Shown here one piece after another: positions 36,003 through 44,845 of a stretch of 64,000 bases of DNA. Position 1 is the first letter of the stretch; every line of letters starts with the position of its first letter. The translations under genes and the position numbers were made by a program. Below the pieces are notes generated by a model. It was not told the origin of the DNA. It worked only from the letters and a program-made list of their open reading frames with translations, and did not search any database. Source of the DNA: Paenisporosarcina sp. HGH0030 (lineage in GTDB: Bacteria > Bacillota > Bacilli > Bacillales_A > Planococcaceae); NCBI RefSeq assembly GCF_000411295.1, contig NZ_KE150421.1:131265-195264 (forward strand). Direction: 5' to 3'.

Positions 36003-36716
36003 ATGTCAAAGAAAATTCTCGTAGTAGATGATGAAAGTTCAATCGCAACTTTACTTCAATATAATTTGGAACAAGCAGGTTTTGTTGTTGAGACGGCGAG
36101 TGATGGCCAAGAAGGTTATGATGCTGTTTTAGAAAAAAAACCAGATTTAATTATACTTGATCTTATGTTGCCCAAAATGGATGGCATGGAAGTTTGCAAA
36201 GCCTTGCGCCTTCAAAAAATCAATACGCCCATCATCATGCTAACAGCTAAAGATGATGAGTTTGATAAAGTGCTGGGTCTTGAATTGGGTGCGGATGACT
36301 ATATGACCAAACCATTTAGTCCGAGAGAAGTAACCGCACGTGTCAAAGCAGTCTTAAGGAGATTTACTGCGTCAGTTGATGAAACGTCGCAAAAAGGAAA
36401 TGACCAAGGTTTTGAATTTGGTCCATTACGTGTGTATCCCGAACGTTTTGAAGTATTTTTAAGTGAGGATACTTTGGACTTTACTCCGAAAGAATTTGAA
36501 CTGCTTGTATATCTGATGGAAAACAAAAATCGAGTGCTGACACGTGACCAATTGTTAAGTGCCGTCTGGAATTATGATTTTGCAGGCGACACTCGCATCG
36601 TTGACGTTCACATCAGTCATTTACGGGATAAAATTGAAGACAATAGCCGTAAACCTATATTTATTAAAACGATTAGGGGACTGGGGTATAAATTTGAGGA
36701 GCCAAAAACGGTATGA
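36003..36716 (+). CDS. phoP: Phosphate response regulator PhoP
   Basis: A protein of 237 residues from the ATG at 36003 (GGTGGAGG 8 nt upstream). Residues 1-120 form the receiver domain: KKILVVDDESS (acidic pocket), LIILDLMLPKMDG (phospho-accepting Asp), MLTAKDDEFDKV (Thr) and DDYMTKPFSPRE (Lys). The C-terminal OmpR-type winged helix contains TPKEFELLVYLMENKNRVLTRDQLL and VDVHISHLRDKIE. With PhoR it switches on phosphate-starvation genes. The stop overlaps the phoR ATG (ATGA), so the two are translationally coupled. Confidence 0.95.
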   Translation: MSKKILVVDDESSIATLLQYNLEQAGFVVETASDGQEGYDAVLEKKPDLIILDLMLPKMDGMEVCKALRLQKINTPIIMLTAKDDEFDKVLGLELGADDYMTKPFSPREVTARVKAVLRRFTASVDETSQKGNDQGFEFGPLRVYPERFEVFLSEDTLDFTPKEFELLVYLMENKNRVLTRDQLLSAVWNYDFAGDTRIVDVHISHLRDKIEDNSRKPIFIKTIRGLGYKFEEPKTV

Positions 36717-38251
36717 AATCCCTCCACGGAAAAATCGTCATGTCATTTACACTTTTGGTAGGTTCGATTTTAGCTGGCTTGGGTATTATCATCAGTCAGC
36801 TTTTTCCTGTTTACGTGGAGGAATCTGTTCGAAGCAATTCGATTGAAAAAGTAGAGGAAATTTCACGGATTATTGAACAATCAAATGGTGAGATCAATGA
36901 CTCACAAAAAGCGGAAATTACGGACGTGCTCTCAAGTGACCGTATTAGCAGTGACTTTATTGATACTCGGCAACAACTTTGGAAAACCATAGTGATAGTC
37001 TTGCTAGGAGCATTTGTCATTGCCATTATATTTGCGTATCGATTGACGAAACGCTACGCACAACCAATTGATAATGTGACCGAAGTTGCCATTGAGCTTG
37101 CCAAAGGCAATTATCGGGCGAGGGCATACGAAGACGACTTTGCAACCACGGCGCAGCTCGGCACTTCCATCAATATCCTGGCAAGGAATTTGCAGGAATT
37201 GTTCAAAGTACGAGAAATGGAAAAGGAACGATTAAAAACACTTATTGAAAATATGGGCAGTGCCTTAATGATGATCGACCGGGAAGGTCAAATCAGTATT
37301 GTCAACAAGACTTTTGTTGATCAGTTTGAATTCAGCGCACAAGATGTTCAGGATGAACTTTTTAAAAGAGTGGACTTACCTGATGAATTGAAAAAGTTCA
37401 TCGACTACGTCTTTTTAATGGAATCTTCTTCACGTAAGCAAATGGCAATCGTCATCCAGCAGGAAATACGCCATATGGAAGTTTATGGTGCCCCAGTTAT
37501 CGGTGAACATGGTCGATGGCTAGGTGTTGTTATCGTCATGCATGACATTTCCGATCTTGTGCGTCTTGAGCAAATCAGGAAAGATTTCGTGGCGAACGTT
37601 TCCCACGAACTGCGAACACCGATTACATCGATTAAAGGTTTTTCGGAAACGTTATTGGATGGGGCCATGAATGACAAAAAGACGTTACTTTCTTTTTTGG
37701 AAATCATCCATAAAGAAAGCAATCGTCTGCAAATGTTAATTCAAGACCTATTGGAACTTTCGAAAATTGAGCAACATGGGTTCTCCGTAGAGTTTGCTCA
37801 AACGAACTTACGTGAAGTCATGAGGCGTGCTGCTGAGATGACAAGTCCTCGTCTTGATGAGAAACAAATGACGTTTATCTCAAACATAAACCATGAGGTC
37901 ATTGTGGATGGGGACATGAACCGTTTGATTCAAGTGGTTATGAATTTACTGACAAATGCCATTACTTATTCGCCGGAAAATACAACTGTTCATTTATCCC
38001 TTCATGAAAGTGAAACTCATGGAATCATTGTCATTCGAGATGAAGGGATGGGGATGGATAAAAAAGAAATCCCACGTATCTTTGAGCGTTTTTATCGAAT
38101 TGATCGTGCGAGAAGTCGAAATTCTGGTGGTACCGGTTTGGGACTAGCTATAGTCAAGCATCTAATCGAGGCTCATCATGGACGAATTTTTGTTGAAAGC
38201 GAACCTGGAGTAGGTACGCAATTTAAGATTCTCATTCCGAAAAAACAATAA
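36713..38251 (+). CDS. phoR: Phosphate sensor histidine kinase PhoR, with a short sensor loop
   Basis: A protein of 512 residues; B. subtilis PhoR is 579. The order is: membrane segment at about 9-31, an extracellular loop of only about 57 residues, a second segment at about 89-108, HAMP, PAS (around residues 170-270), HisKA with FVANVSHELRTPITS (phospho-His), and an ATPase domain with NLLTNAITYSP, DEGMGMDK and GGTGLGLAIVKHL. The missing length falls in the extracellular part, which in B. subtilis carries a PDC-like domain. Sensing may thus depend on the PAS or membrane parts. It overlaps phoP by ATGA, and a terminator follows. Confidence 0.93.
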   Translation: MKSLHGKIVMSFTLLVGSILAGLGIIISQLFPVYVEESVRSNSIEKVEEISRIIEQSNGEINDSQKAEITDVLSSDRISSDFIDTRQQLWKTIVIVLLGAFVIAIIFAYRLTKRYAQPIDNVTEVAIELAKGNYRARAYEDDFATTAQLGTSINILARNLQELFKVREMEKERLKTLIENMGSALMMIDREGQISIVNKTFVDQFEFSAQDVQDELFKRVDLPDELKKFIDYVFLMESSSRKQMAIVIQQEIRHMEVYGAPVIGEHGRWLGVVIVMHDISDLVRLEQIRKDFVANVSHELRTPITSIKGFSETLLDGAMNDKKTLLSFLEIIHKESNRLQMLIQDLLELSKIEQHGFSVEFAQTNLREVMRRAAEMTSPRLDEKQMTFISNINHEVIVDGDMNRLIQVVMNLLTNAITYSPENTTVHLSLHESETHGIIVIRDEGMGMDKKEIPRIFERFYRIDRARSRNSGGTGLGLAIVKHLIEAHHGRIFVESEPGVGTQFKILIPKKQ

Positions 38252-38341
38252 ACTTAACAAGTTCTTTACAAGCTCTACACAGTGGATTCATAATGCTTTG
38301 TTAAGATATTTATGAAACCCCCTATTACCGCATTTGGCAGG

Positions 38342-38373
38342 AAAAAGAACCCTATTTCAAGGGTTCTTTTTTC
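38342..38373 (+). terminator. Terminator of phoPR
   Basis: AAAAGAACCC (38343-38352) pairs with GGGTTCTTTT (38361-38370), followed by T's. Confidence 0.85.
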
Positions 38374-38511
38374 ATGTGTAATAAATTGTTCATTTCGTCT
38401 CGAATGGGTGATTGGGATCGAGGGTCCTGAACCAATGAAAGTAAACTTTATGAAACTTTATATTGATCTAATCGTAGAAATAATGAGTGAAAAGAAAAGA
38501 GGGATACATAG

Positions 38512-39471
38512 ATGAGTGTTAAGCGCATTTTAACGACTGCATCTTTGGCTTTGGCTGGAATCATTGCACTTATTGCCATATTTACTACATGGTATACAGT
38601 GGATGAATCGGAGCAAGCGGTCGTCATAACTTTTGGGAAAGCAGAGGAGCCAATACTAGATTCTGGATTGCATTTTAAATTGCCATGGCCCATGCAAAAA
38701 GTAGAAATTCTATCGAAGGAGACATTCAGTCTGCGATTCGGCTACAAGCAATCAGAAGATGGAGAAATTGATTCATACGATAACGAAACAAAAATGATTA
38801 CAGGGGATGAAAACATTGTATTAACTGACTTGGTTGTACAGTGGAAAATCACAGACCCTGGAAAGTATTTATTTAATTCAGAAGCCCCACAGGAAATTTT
38901 GCATGATGCCACTTCAGCATCTATCCGTTCAATCATCGGGAGTTCGATGATTGATGAAGCTTTAACATCAGGAAAAGCAGATATTGAAGCTCAAACGAGG
39001 GACTTACTTGCTACGCTTATCGAAAAATATGATATTGGTATTTCCATTTTAGGTGTAAAACTACAAGATGTAGAATTGCCGAATGCAGAGGTCCGTTCTG
39101 CTTTTACAGCCGTAACCGATGCGCGTGAAACGAAAAACACGAAAACAAATGAAGCGAAGAAATATCAAAATCAGCGTGAAAGTGAAGCAATTGGTGAGAT
39201 TGCTGCCATTAAGTCCCGTGCTGAAGGCCAACGTACAGCACGTATTCAGCAGGCAACAGGAGAAGTGGCTGTCTTCAATAAACTTTATGCAGAGTATCGA
39301 AACAATCAGGAAATCACAAGACAACGATTAGTCATTGAGACATTGGAGTCGGTCTTGCCGAATGCTCAAATTTACATCATGAATGATTCAGGTGAAACGG
39401 TGAAGTACTTGCCATTACAACAACCTACACAAGTTCCACCAGTTACAACTGAGCAGGGAGGCGGCAAATAA
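38512..39471 (+). CDS. hflK: HflK-like SPFH/prohibitin-family protein
   Basis: A protein of 319 residues. A membrane anchor at about 8-28 (ASLALAGIIALIAIFTTWYTV) is followed by the SPFH domain (EQAVVITFGKAEEPILDSGLHFKLPWP, the HflK hallmark) and a long charged coiled region from about 200 (DARETKNTKTNEAKKYQNQRESEAIGE), ending with a polar tail. HflK and HflC form a membrane cage around the FtsH protease and modulate membrane-protein turnover in E. coli. The stop overlaps the hflC ATG (TAATG). HflKC pairs are far less usual in Bacillota than in proteobacteria. Confidence 0.88.
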   Translation: MSVKRILTTASLALAGIIALIAIFTTWYTVDESEQAVVITFGKAEEPILDSGLHFKLPWPMQKVEILSKETFSLRFGYKQSEDGEIDSYDNETKMITGDENIVLTDLVVQWKITDPGKYLFNSEAPQEILHDATSASIRSIIGSSMIDEALTSGKADIEAQTRDLLATLIEKYDIGISILGVKLQDVELPNAEVRSAFTAVTDARETKNTKTNEAKKYQNQRESEAIGEIAAIKSRAEGQRTARIQQATGEVAVFNKLYAEYRNNQEITRQRLVIETLESVLPNAQIYIMNDSGETVKYLPLQQPTQVPPVTTEQGGGK

Positions 39472-40454
39472 TGGACACGAACAAACCGAACCCATTCGCA
39501 AGCCTGGAACAAAAGTTCAATGAACAATTCAATAATAAAAATAAAATAACAAAAACACGAGAGCCTATAAATTTAAAAAAACATATGAAGACCATTATTA
39601 CATTAACCGTCGTATTTGCCGTTCTAATTATCCTGCTCGCTAATATATATGTTGTTAAAGAAAATGAGTACCGTGTTGTTCGCCAATTTGGTGAAGTGGT
39701 GGATATTCGATTTGAGCCTGGAATTTATATGAAAATCCCGTTTGTCCAAAGTGTCTCTACTTTACCGCGTTATCAGATGACGTATAACGTTTCGGAAGCG
39801 GAAATCAATACTAAGGATAAAAAGCGAATTATCATTGATAACTACGCTGTATGGCGAATTAGCGATCCTAAAGCCATGATAACGAGTGCAGGAACTTTGT
39901 TGAATGCAGAAGCGCGAATGGAAGAGTTTATATACTCTGTCGTACGGACAGAACTTGGACAGCTGAACTATGATGAAATCATCAATGATGAAAACACTTC
40001 GAGAGGAAGCTTGAATGACCGCGTGACTGCACGCGTAAATGAGCTTCTGAAAGACGATGATTACGGAGTAGAAGTAATTGATGTCCGAATGAAGCGTACG
40101 GACCTCCCACCAGAAAACGAACAATCCGTTTATACACGCATGATTTCCGAACGCCAATCCATAGCACAGAAGTACCTGTCTGAGGGGGATGCAGATAAGC
40201 GCACAATTGAAGCATCTACAGATCGCAAAGTACAGGAAATGGTTGCAATTGCCCAAAAAGAAGCATCCATCATTGCAGCTGAAGGTGAATCGGAAGCGGC
40301 CAAGATTTATAATCAATCTTTCTCGAAAGACCCTGAATTTTATGCTTTATATCGAACATTAGAATCCTACAAGAAAACAATTGGTGATGATACAATGATT
40401 ATTTTGCCATCGGATTCTCCTTATGCAAAAATTCTTTCAGGTTACTTGGAATAG
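39471..40454 (+). CDS. hflC: HflC-like SPFH/prohibitin-family protein
   Basis: A protein of 327 residues. An unusually long cytoplasmic start of about 35 residues precedes the membrane segment (TIITLTVVFAVLIILLANIYVV). Next come the SPFH core (ENEYRVVRQFGEVVDIRFEPGIYMKIPFVQSV), the family ERMISERQ-like stretch (YTRMISERQSIAQKYLSEGDAD), and the Ala/Glu-rich coil (IAQKEASIIAAEGESEAAKIYNQ) ending DSPYAKILSG. It is the partner of HflK, whose gene overlaps it by one base. The two should form a hetero-oligomer with FtsH at the membrane. A long-stem terminator follows. Confidence 0.9.
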   Translation: MDTNKPNPFASLEQKFNEQFNNKNKITKTREPINLKKHMKTIITLTVVFAVLIILLANIYVVKENEYRVVRQFGEVVDIRFEPGIYMKIPFVQSVSTLPRYQMTYNVSEAEINTKDKKRIIIDNYAVWRISDPKAMITSAGTLLNAEARMEEFIYSVVRTELGQLNYDEIINDENTSRGSLNDRVTARVNELLKDDDYGVEVIDVRMKRTDLPPENEQSVYTRMISERQSIAQKYLSEGDADKRTIEASTDRKVQEMVAIAQKEASIIAAEGESEAAKIYNQSFSKDPEFYALYRTLESYKKTIGDDTMIILPSDSPYAKILSGYLE

Positions 40455-40518
40455 ATTATTAGGAGTGACATTTCATAAGCTGTATTTGAAAAACCAATAA
40501 CACTGTTTATTTCAAAGG

Positions 40519-40577
40519 ACGTCATTTTCCTTTCATCTTGCCAACATGGTAATATGAAGGAAGATGACGTTTTTTTA
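40519..40577 (+). terminator. Terminator of hflKC
   Basis: Bases 40519-40536 pair with 40554-40570 (17 bp, one bulge, one G-T), followed by T7. The polA ribosome binding site comes directly after. Confidence 0.8.
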
Positions 40578-40597
40578 CGTAGAGGAGTGGAAAATCT

Positions 40598-43225
40598 GTG
40601 AGCAAAAATAAAGTTTTATTATTAGATGGAAATAGCTTAGCGTATCGAGCATTTTTCGCGCTCCCATTACTGACGAATGAACATGGGATCCACACAAATT
40701 CAGTATATGGTTTTACAATGATGCTACAAAAAATATTGGATGAAGAACAACCAACACATATGCTTGTGGCATTTGATGCAGGGAAAACCACGTTTAGGCA
40801 CACGACTTTCGGTGAGTATAAGGGTGGCCGTCAAAAAACACCACCAGAGCTTTCGGAACAGTTTCCATATTTGCGAAAACTATTAAGCGCATATCAAATC
40901 CCGCAATATGAGCTTCCGATGTATGAAGCGGATGACATAATCGGGACGTTGAGCAAACAGGCTGAAGCAAAGGGAGAAGAAGTGATTATTGTTTCGGGTG
41001 ATAAAGACCTTACACAGCTTTCTTCGGACTCGACGACTGTCTATATCACACGTAAAGGCATGACAGATATCGAGAAGTATACACCTGAGCACATACTAGA
41101 AAAATATGGCTTAACCCCTAATCAAATTATTGATATGAAAGGATTAATGGGGGACGCATCAGATAATATTCCAGGAGTTCCTGGTGTCGGTGAAAAGACA
41201 GCAATCAAACTATTACTTGAACATCACTCGGTTGATGGTGTGTACGAAGGTCTTGAGAGTGTCAAAGGAGCAAAATTAAAAGAAAAACTAGTGGCCAATG
41301 AAGAGCAGGCAAAAATGAGTAAAGTGTTGGCAACCATTGAAACACAAGCTCCAATCACTATTTCTTTAGAAGATTTGTCCTATAATGGTCCCGATATGGA
41401 TGAGGTCATTAAAATTTGGCAGGAGCTGGCCTTCAAATCTCTGTTAGAAAAAACAACTTATTCACAAGTGGAAGAAACGAAAGCAGATATTTCCTTCATG
41501 CACTTATCAGAAATTACGACAGAGCAACTTTCAGAAGAAATGGCTGTTCATCTGGAATTGTATGACGAGCAGTATCATACAGCTGATATGTTAGGTGTCG
41601 CACTTGTTGATGACAAAAATGCGTTTTTTATGAAAGTTGAGGACGCGTTTGCATGTGAATCATTCCGTACGTGGCTGGCTGATGAGTCGAAAAAGAAACA
41701 ATTGGTAGATTCCAAAGCGGCACTTGCAGCTTTCCATCGCAATGGGGTACTGCTCGATGGTGTTGAATTCGACTTTGTCCTTGCTGCCTATATTGTGAAT
41801 CCAGGTATTACATCTGATGATGTAGCTGTGTTATCACGGGAGTTTGGCTACAGTGAAGTATTAACGAATGAACAAGTGTATGGCAAAGGTGCTAAGAAAT
41901 CAGTTCCTAGCGACGCCGAACTAGGAGAACATGTAGTCAGAAAAGCAATGGCTGTATGGAAACTGCGTAAAGTAATGGATGATAAGCTGAAAGAAAACGA
42001 GCAATATGAACTTTATCATGATTTGGAGTTACCATTAGCTACAATCCTCGGGAAGATGGAGTCAGATGGTGTGAATGTCAATCGTCAAACACTGGTGGAT
42101 ATTGGTGAGGATTTAGCCGGGAAGTTGACGGAGATTGAACAAACCATTTATCATGCAGCAGGTGAAAACTTCAATATTAATTCACCGAAACAACTAGGTG
42201 TAATCTTGTTTGAAAAACTTGGGCTTCCACCTCTTAAAAAAACGAAGACAGGATACTCAACGGCCGCAGACGTTTTAGAGAAATTGGAAGGGAAGCATGA
42301 AGTCATTTCCCATATCCTTTTGTATCGTCAGTTGGGCAAATTGCAGTCGACGTATATTGAAGGATTGTTGAAAGAAATTCACAAGGACGACGGCAAAATT
42401 CATACGAGATACCAGCAAGCATTGACGCAAACAGGTCGTTTGAGTTCTACGAATCCAAACTTACAGAACATTCCGGTGCGATTGGAAGAAGGCCGGAAAA
42501 TCAGAAAGGCATTTGTCCCATCCCAACCAGATTGGATTTTATTTGCGGCTGATTACTCTCAAATTGAGTTACGCGTATTAGCACATATGTCTGATGACGA
42601 AGAGCTGATTGAAGCTTTCCGAAATGACCTGGACATTCATACTAAAACCGCAATGGATATTTTCCATGTTGAAGCAGATGCCGTGACGTCAGATATGCGT
42701 CGCGCAGCTAAAGCAGTAAACTTCGGTATTGTTTACGGAATAAGTGACTACGGACTTTCTCAAAGCTTATCGATTTCCCGTAAAGAAGCGGCTGAGTTTA
42801 TCGAGCGTTACCTGGAAAGTTTCCCAGGTGTGAAAACTTACATGGATGAAATTGTACGGGAAGCGAAGCAAAAGGGATTTGTCACGACCATTTTAAATAG
42901 AAGAAGGTACTTACCGGATATTACTAGCTCAAACTTTAACTTACGTGGCTTTGCTGAGCGTACGGCGATGAATACGCCGATCCAGGGAAGTGCTGCGGAT
43001 ATAATCAAAAAAGCAATGATTGATATGGCTGATCGTTTAGAGAAAGAAAACTTGCAAGCGAAAATGCTTCTTCAAGTGCACGATGAATTGATTTTTGAAG
43101 CACCTCAAGAAGAAATTGCGATTTTAGAAAAAATCGTACCTGAAGTAATGGAACACGCTATTGAATTAAAAGTGCCACTTAAAGTGGATTATGCATATGG
43201 TCCGACTTGGTACGATACGAAGTAA
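40598..43225 (+). CDS. polA: DNA polymerase I
   Basis: A protein of 875 residues with a GTG start at 40598 after AGGAG. Residues 1-290 are the 5'-3' flap nuclease (LLLDGNSLAYRAFFALP, YEADDIIGTL, GLMGDASDNIPGVPGVGEKTA). A middle exonuclease-like domain (about 300-470) lacks the usual catalytic acids, as in other bacilli. The polymerase has LFAADYSQIELRVLAHMS (motif A), RRAAKAVNFGIVYGIS (motif B, O helix) and LLQVHDELIFEAP (motif C). It removes RNA primers and fills gaps. mutM starts 15 nt downstream and coaE follows, forming a polA-mutM-coaE repair and cofactor operon. Confidence 0.97.
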   Translation: MSKNKVLLLDGNSLAYRAFFALPLLTNEHGIHTNSVYGFTMMLQKILDEEQPTHMLVAFDAGKTTFRHTTFGEYKGGRQKTPPELSEQFPYLRKLLSAYQIPQYELPMYEADDIIGTLSKQAEAKGEEVIIVSGDKDLTQLSSDSTTVYITRKGMTDIEKYTPEHILEKYGLTPNQIIDMKGLMGDASDNIPGVPGVGEKTAIKLLLEHHSVDGVYEGLESVKGAKLKEKLVANEEQAKMSKVLATIETQAPITISLEDLSYNGPDMDEVIKIWQELAFKSLLEKTTYSQVEETKADISFMHLSEITTEQLSEEMAVHLELYDEQYHTADMLGVALVDDKNAFFMKVEDAFACESFRTWLADESKKKQLVDSKAALAAFHRNGVLLDGVEFDFVLAAYIVNPGITSDDVAVLSREFGYSEVLTNEQVYGKGAKKSVPSDAELGEHVVRKAMAVWKLRKVMDDKLKENEQYELYHDLELPLATILGKMESDGVNVNRQTLVDIGEDLAGKLTEIEQTIYHAAGENFNINSPKQLGVILFEKLGLPPLKKTKTGYSTAADVLEKLEGKHEVISHILLYRQLGKLQSTYIEGLLKEIHKDDGKIHTRYQQALTQTGRLSSTNPNLQNIPVRLEEGRKIRKAFVPSQPDWILFAADYSQIELRVLAHMSDDEELIEAFRNDLDIHTKTAMDIFHVEADAVTSDMRRAAKAVNFGIVYGISDYGLSQSLSISRKEAAEFIERYLESFPGVKTYMDEIVREAKQKGFVTTILNRRRYLPDITSSNFNLRGFAERTAMNTPIQGSAADIIKKAMIDMADRLEKENLQAKMLLQVHDELIFEAPQEEIAILEKIVPEVMEHAIELKVPLKVDYAYGPTWYDTK

Positions 43226-43240
43226 GGGGGCAAAATCATC

Positions 43241-44113
43241 ATGCCTGAATTACCTGAAGTAGAGGGAGTCGTCAACTCCCTCAAACCGGTAGCTACTGGG
43301 AAGACCATTGAATCTGTAAAATTATCAGACGTTCTAGAGGTTTCAAGACAGGCTGGAAAACAAGCAATTGTTAAAGGCTCAGAGCTTAAACACTTCAAGC
43401 AAGCACTCGAAAATGCTCAAATCACTCAGATCGTAAGAAGGTCTAAATATATTTATTTTCACTTACTTAAAGATCAACAAGATTTACTGTTAGTGAATCA
43501 TTTGGGAATGACCGGTGCATGGTTTTATGTCCAGGAAACTGCAGACATCACAGAAGATAAGTTCAGAAAACATATTCATGTCGTATTAACATTAGATGAC
43601 GGCATGCTTTTGGTATATGCAGACATTCGGAGATTCGGCGAAATGCGTTTATTGGATTCAGAAGATCAATTTCCTCCATTATTGTTAATGGCACCCGAAC
43701 CATTTGCGGAGTCCGCATTAAATCATTTTATTGATATGTCCTCGCTCTCTAAGTATCAAAATAAGTCCATAAAAGAAACAATCATGGATGGACAAGTTAT
43801 TTCTGGATGTGGAAACATCTATGCCACTGAAGCTTTATTTCGAATGCATATACATCCGGGCAGAAAAGTGAAGCGTATTAGTCAAAAAAGACTTATTCTC
43901 CTTTTTCAAACGATTGTCGATGTGTTGAACGAAAGCATATCTGCAGGTGGAAGCTCCATTTCAGATTATCGGAATATCAATGGGGAAGCAGGGGGCATGC
44001 AAAATCGCTTGTCCATGTATGGTAAGAAACAATGCCCTGATTGCTTGATTTCTACAAAACAAGTTGTACTCGGAGGACGAAACTCTTGGTATTGTCCTTC
44101 GTGTCAACGATAG
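43241..44113 (+). CDS. mutM: Formamidopyrimidine-DNA glycosylase
   Basis: A protein of 290 residues. It starts MPELPEVEG, with the catalytic N-terminal Pro and Glu needed for base removal and strand cleavage. The helix-two-turn-helix has GCGNIYATEALFRMHIHPGRK, and the C-terminal zinc finger is CPDCLISTKQVVLGGRNSWYCPSC. It excises 8-oxoguanine and ring-opened purines. GGGG lies just before the ATG. It sits between polA and coaE with short spacers (15 nt each), so the glycosylase and the gap-filling polymerase are made together. Confidence 0.97.
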   Translation: MPELPEVEGVVNSLKPVATGKTIESVKLSDVLEVSRQAGKQAIVKGSELKHFKQALENAQITQIVRRSKYIYFHLLKDQQDLLLVNHLGMTGAWFYVQETADITEDKFRKHIHVVLTLDDGMLLVYADIRRFGEMRLLDSEDQFPPLLLMAPEPFAESALNHFIDMSSLSKYQNKSIKETIMDGQVISGCGNIYATEALFRMHIHPGRKVKRISQKRLILLFQTIVDVLNESISAGGSSISDYRNINGEAGGMQNRLSMYGKKQCPDCLISTKQVVLGGRNSWYCPSCQR

Positions 44114-44128
44114 AAGGATGGACAATAG

Positions 44129-44719
44129 ATGATTATTGGATTAACAGGAAGTATTGCGAGCGGAAAAAGTACAATTTCAGCAATGTTGAAAGAAAAAGGC
44201 TATCCCATTATTGATGCGGATCTTGTAGCCCGAGTAGTCGTAGAACCTGGTACCGTAACATTGTCAGACATTGAATGCATATTTGGCAAAGAGGTAATGA
44301 ATGAGGATGGCACATTAAACCGAGAAGCACTGGGGCAGCTCATTTTTCATGATCCAGCAAAAAGGAAACAGCTCAACGATTTGATGCATCCAGCCATTCG
44401 TGCAGAAATGCTGCGCCAAAGAGATGAACTTTTTGAGAGTGGGGAAGAAACGTTGATTATGGATATCCCGCTTCTTTTTGAAAGTCGACTCCAACATTTT
44501 GTTGATAAAATACTGGTTGTCTCCGTAAAGGAAGAGATACAGCTACAGAGATTGATGCAGCGTAATTCGTTGTCTGAGGAAGAAGCTAAGGCAAGAATTC
44601 AGTCCCAATTACCACTTTCCGAAAAAGAAAAAGGTGCCGATGCGGTCATTTATAATAATGGGTCAATCGAACAATCAAAAGTACAATTAGAGCGTATACT
44701 AGCTGAGTGGGACGTATAA
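44129..44719 (+). CDS. coaE: Dephospho-CoA kinase
   Basis: A protein of 196 residues of the P-loop kinase type. Walker A is IGLTGSIASGKSTISAML, the CoA-binding DADLVARVVVEPG follows, and the lid region contains LQRLMQRNSLSEEEAKARI. It phosphorylates dephospho-CoA at the ribose 3' position, the last step of CoA synthesis. The ATG follows GAAGGATGG. It is the last gene of polA-mutM-coaE. A small GTGGGAC/GTCCCAC hairpin overlaps the stop codon region (44706-44730) and may terminate weakly. Confidence 0.96.
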   Translation: MIIGLTGSIASGKSTISAMLKEKGYPIIDADLVARVVVEPGTVTLSDIECIFGKEVMNEDGTLNREALGQLIFHDPAKRKQLNDLMHPAIRAEMLRQRDELFESGEETLIMDIPLLFESRLQHFVDKILVVSVKEEIQLQRLMQRNSLSEEEAKARIQSQLPLSEKEKGADAVIYNNGSIEQSKVQLERILAEWDV

Positions 44720-44784
44720 TGTCCCACTTTCTGAAAAATAGAACATTTCTACATTGCCAACAAAGTGTTTAACTTAGTTCAAAA

Positions 44785-44795
44785 TGTGTTATACT
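44785..44795 (+). promoter_or_regulatory. CcpN-type operator over the gapB -10 region
   Basis: TGTGTTATACT matches the B. subtilis CcpN consensus TRTGHYATAYW at all 11 positions, and its last six bases (TATACT) act as the -10. TTTAAC (44768-44773) is a plausible -35 at 16 nt. CcpN represses gapB and pckA on sugars; a partial second site (AGTGTTTAACT, 44765-44775) overlaps the -35. No ccpN gene is in the window. Confidence 0.7.
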
Positions 44796-44845
44796 AATTT
44801 CAGGTAAAAGATTAACAGTATAACATACTTGTAGGAGGATTTTTT

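Noticed and set aside
44706-44730. Terminator of coaE
   Set aside because: GTGGGAC/GTCCCAC pairs well but only three T's follow and it overlaps the stop codon; mentioned with coaE but not listed as a terminator.
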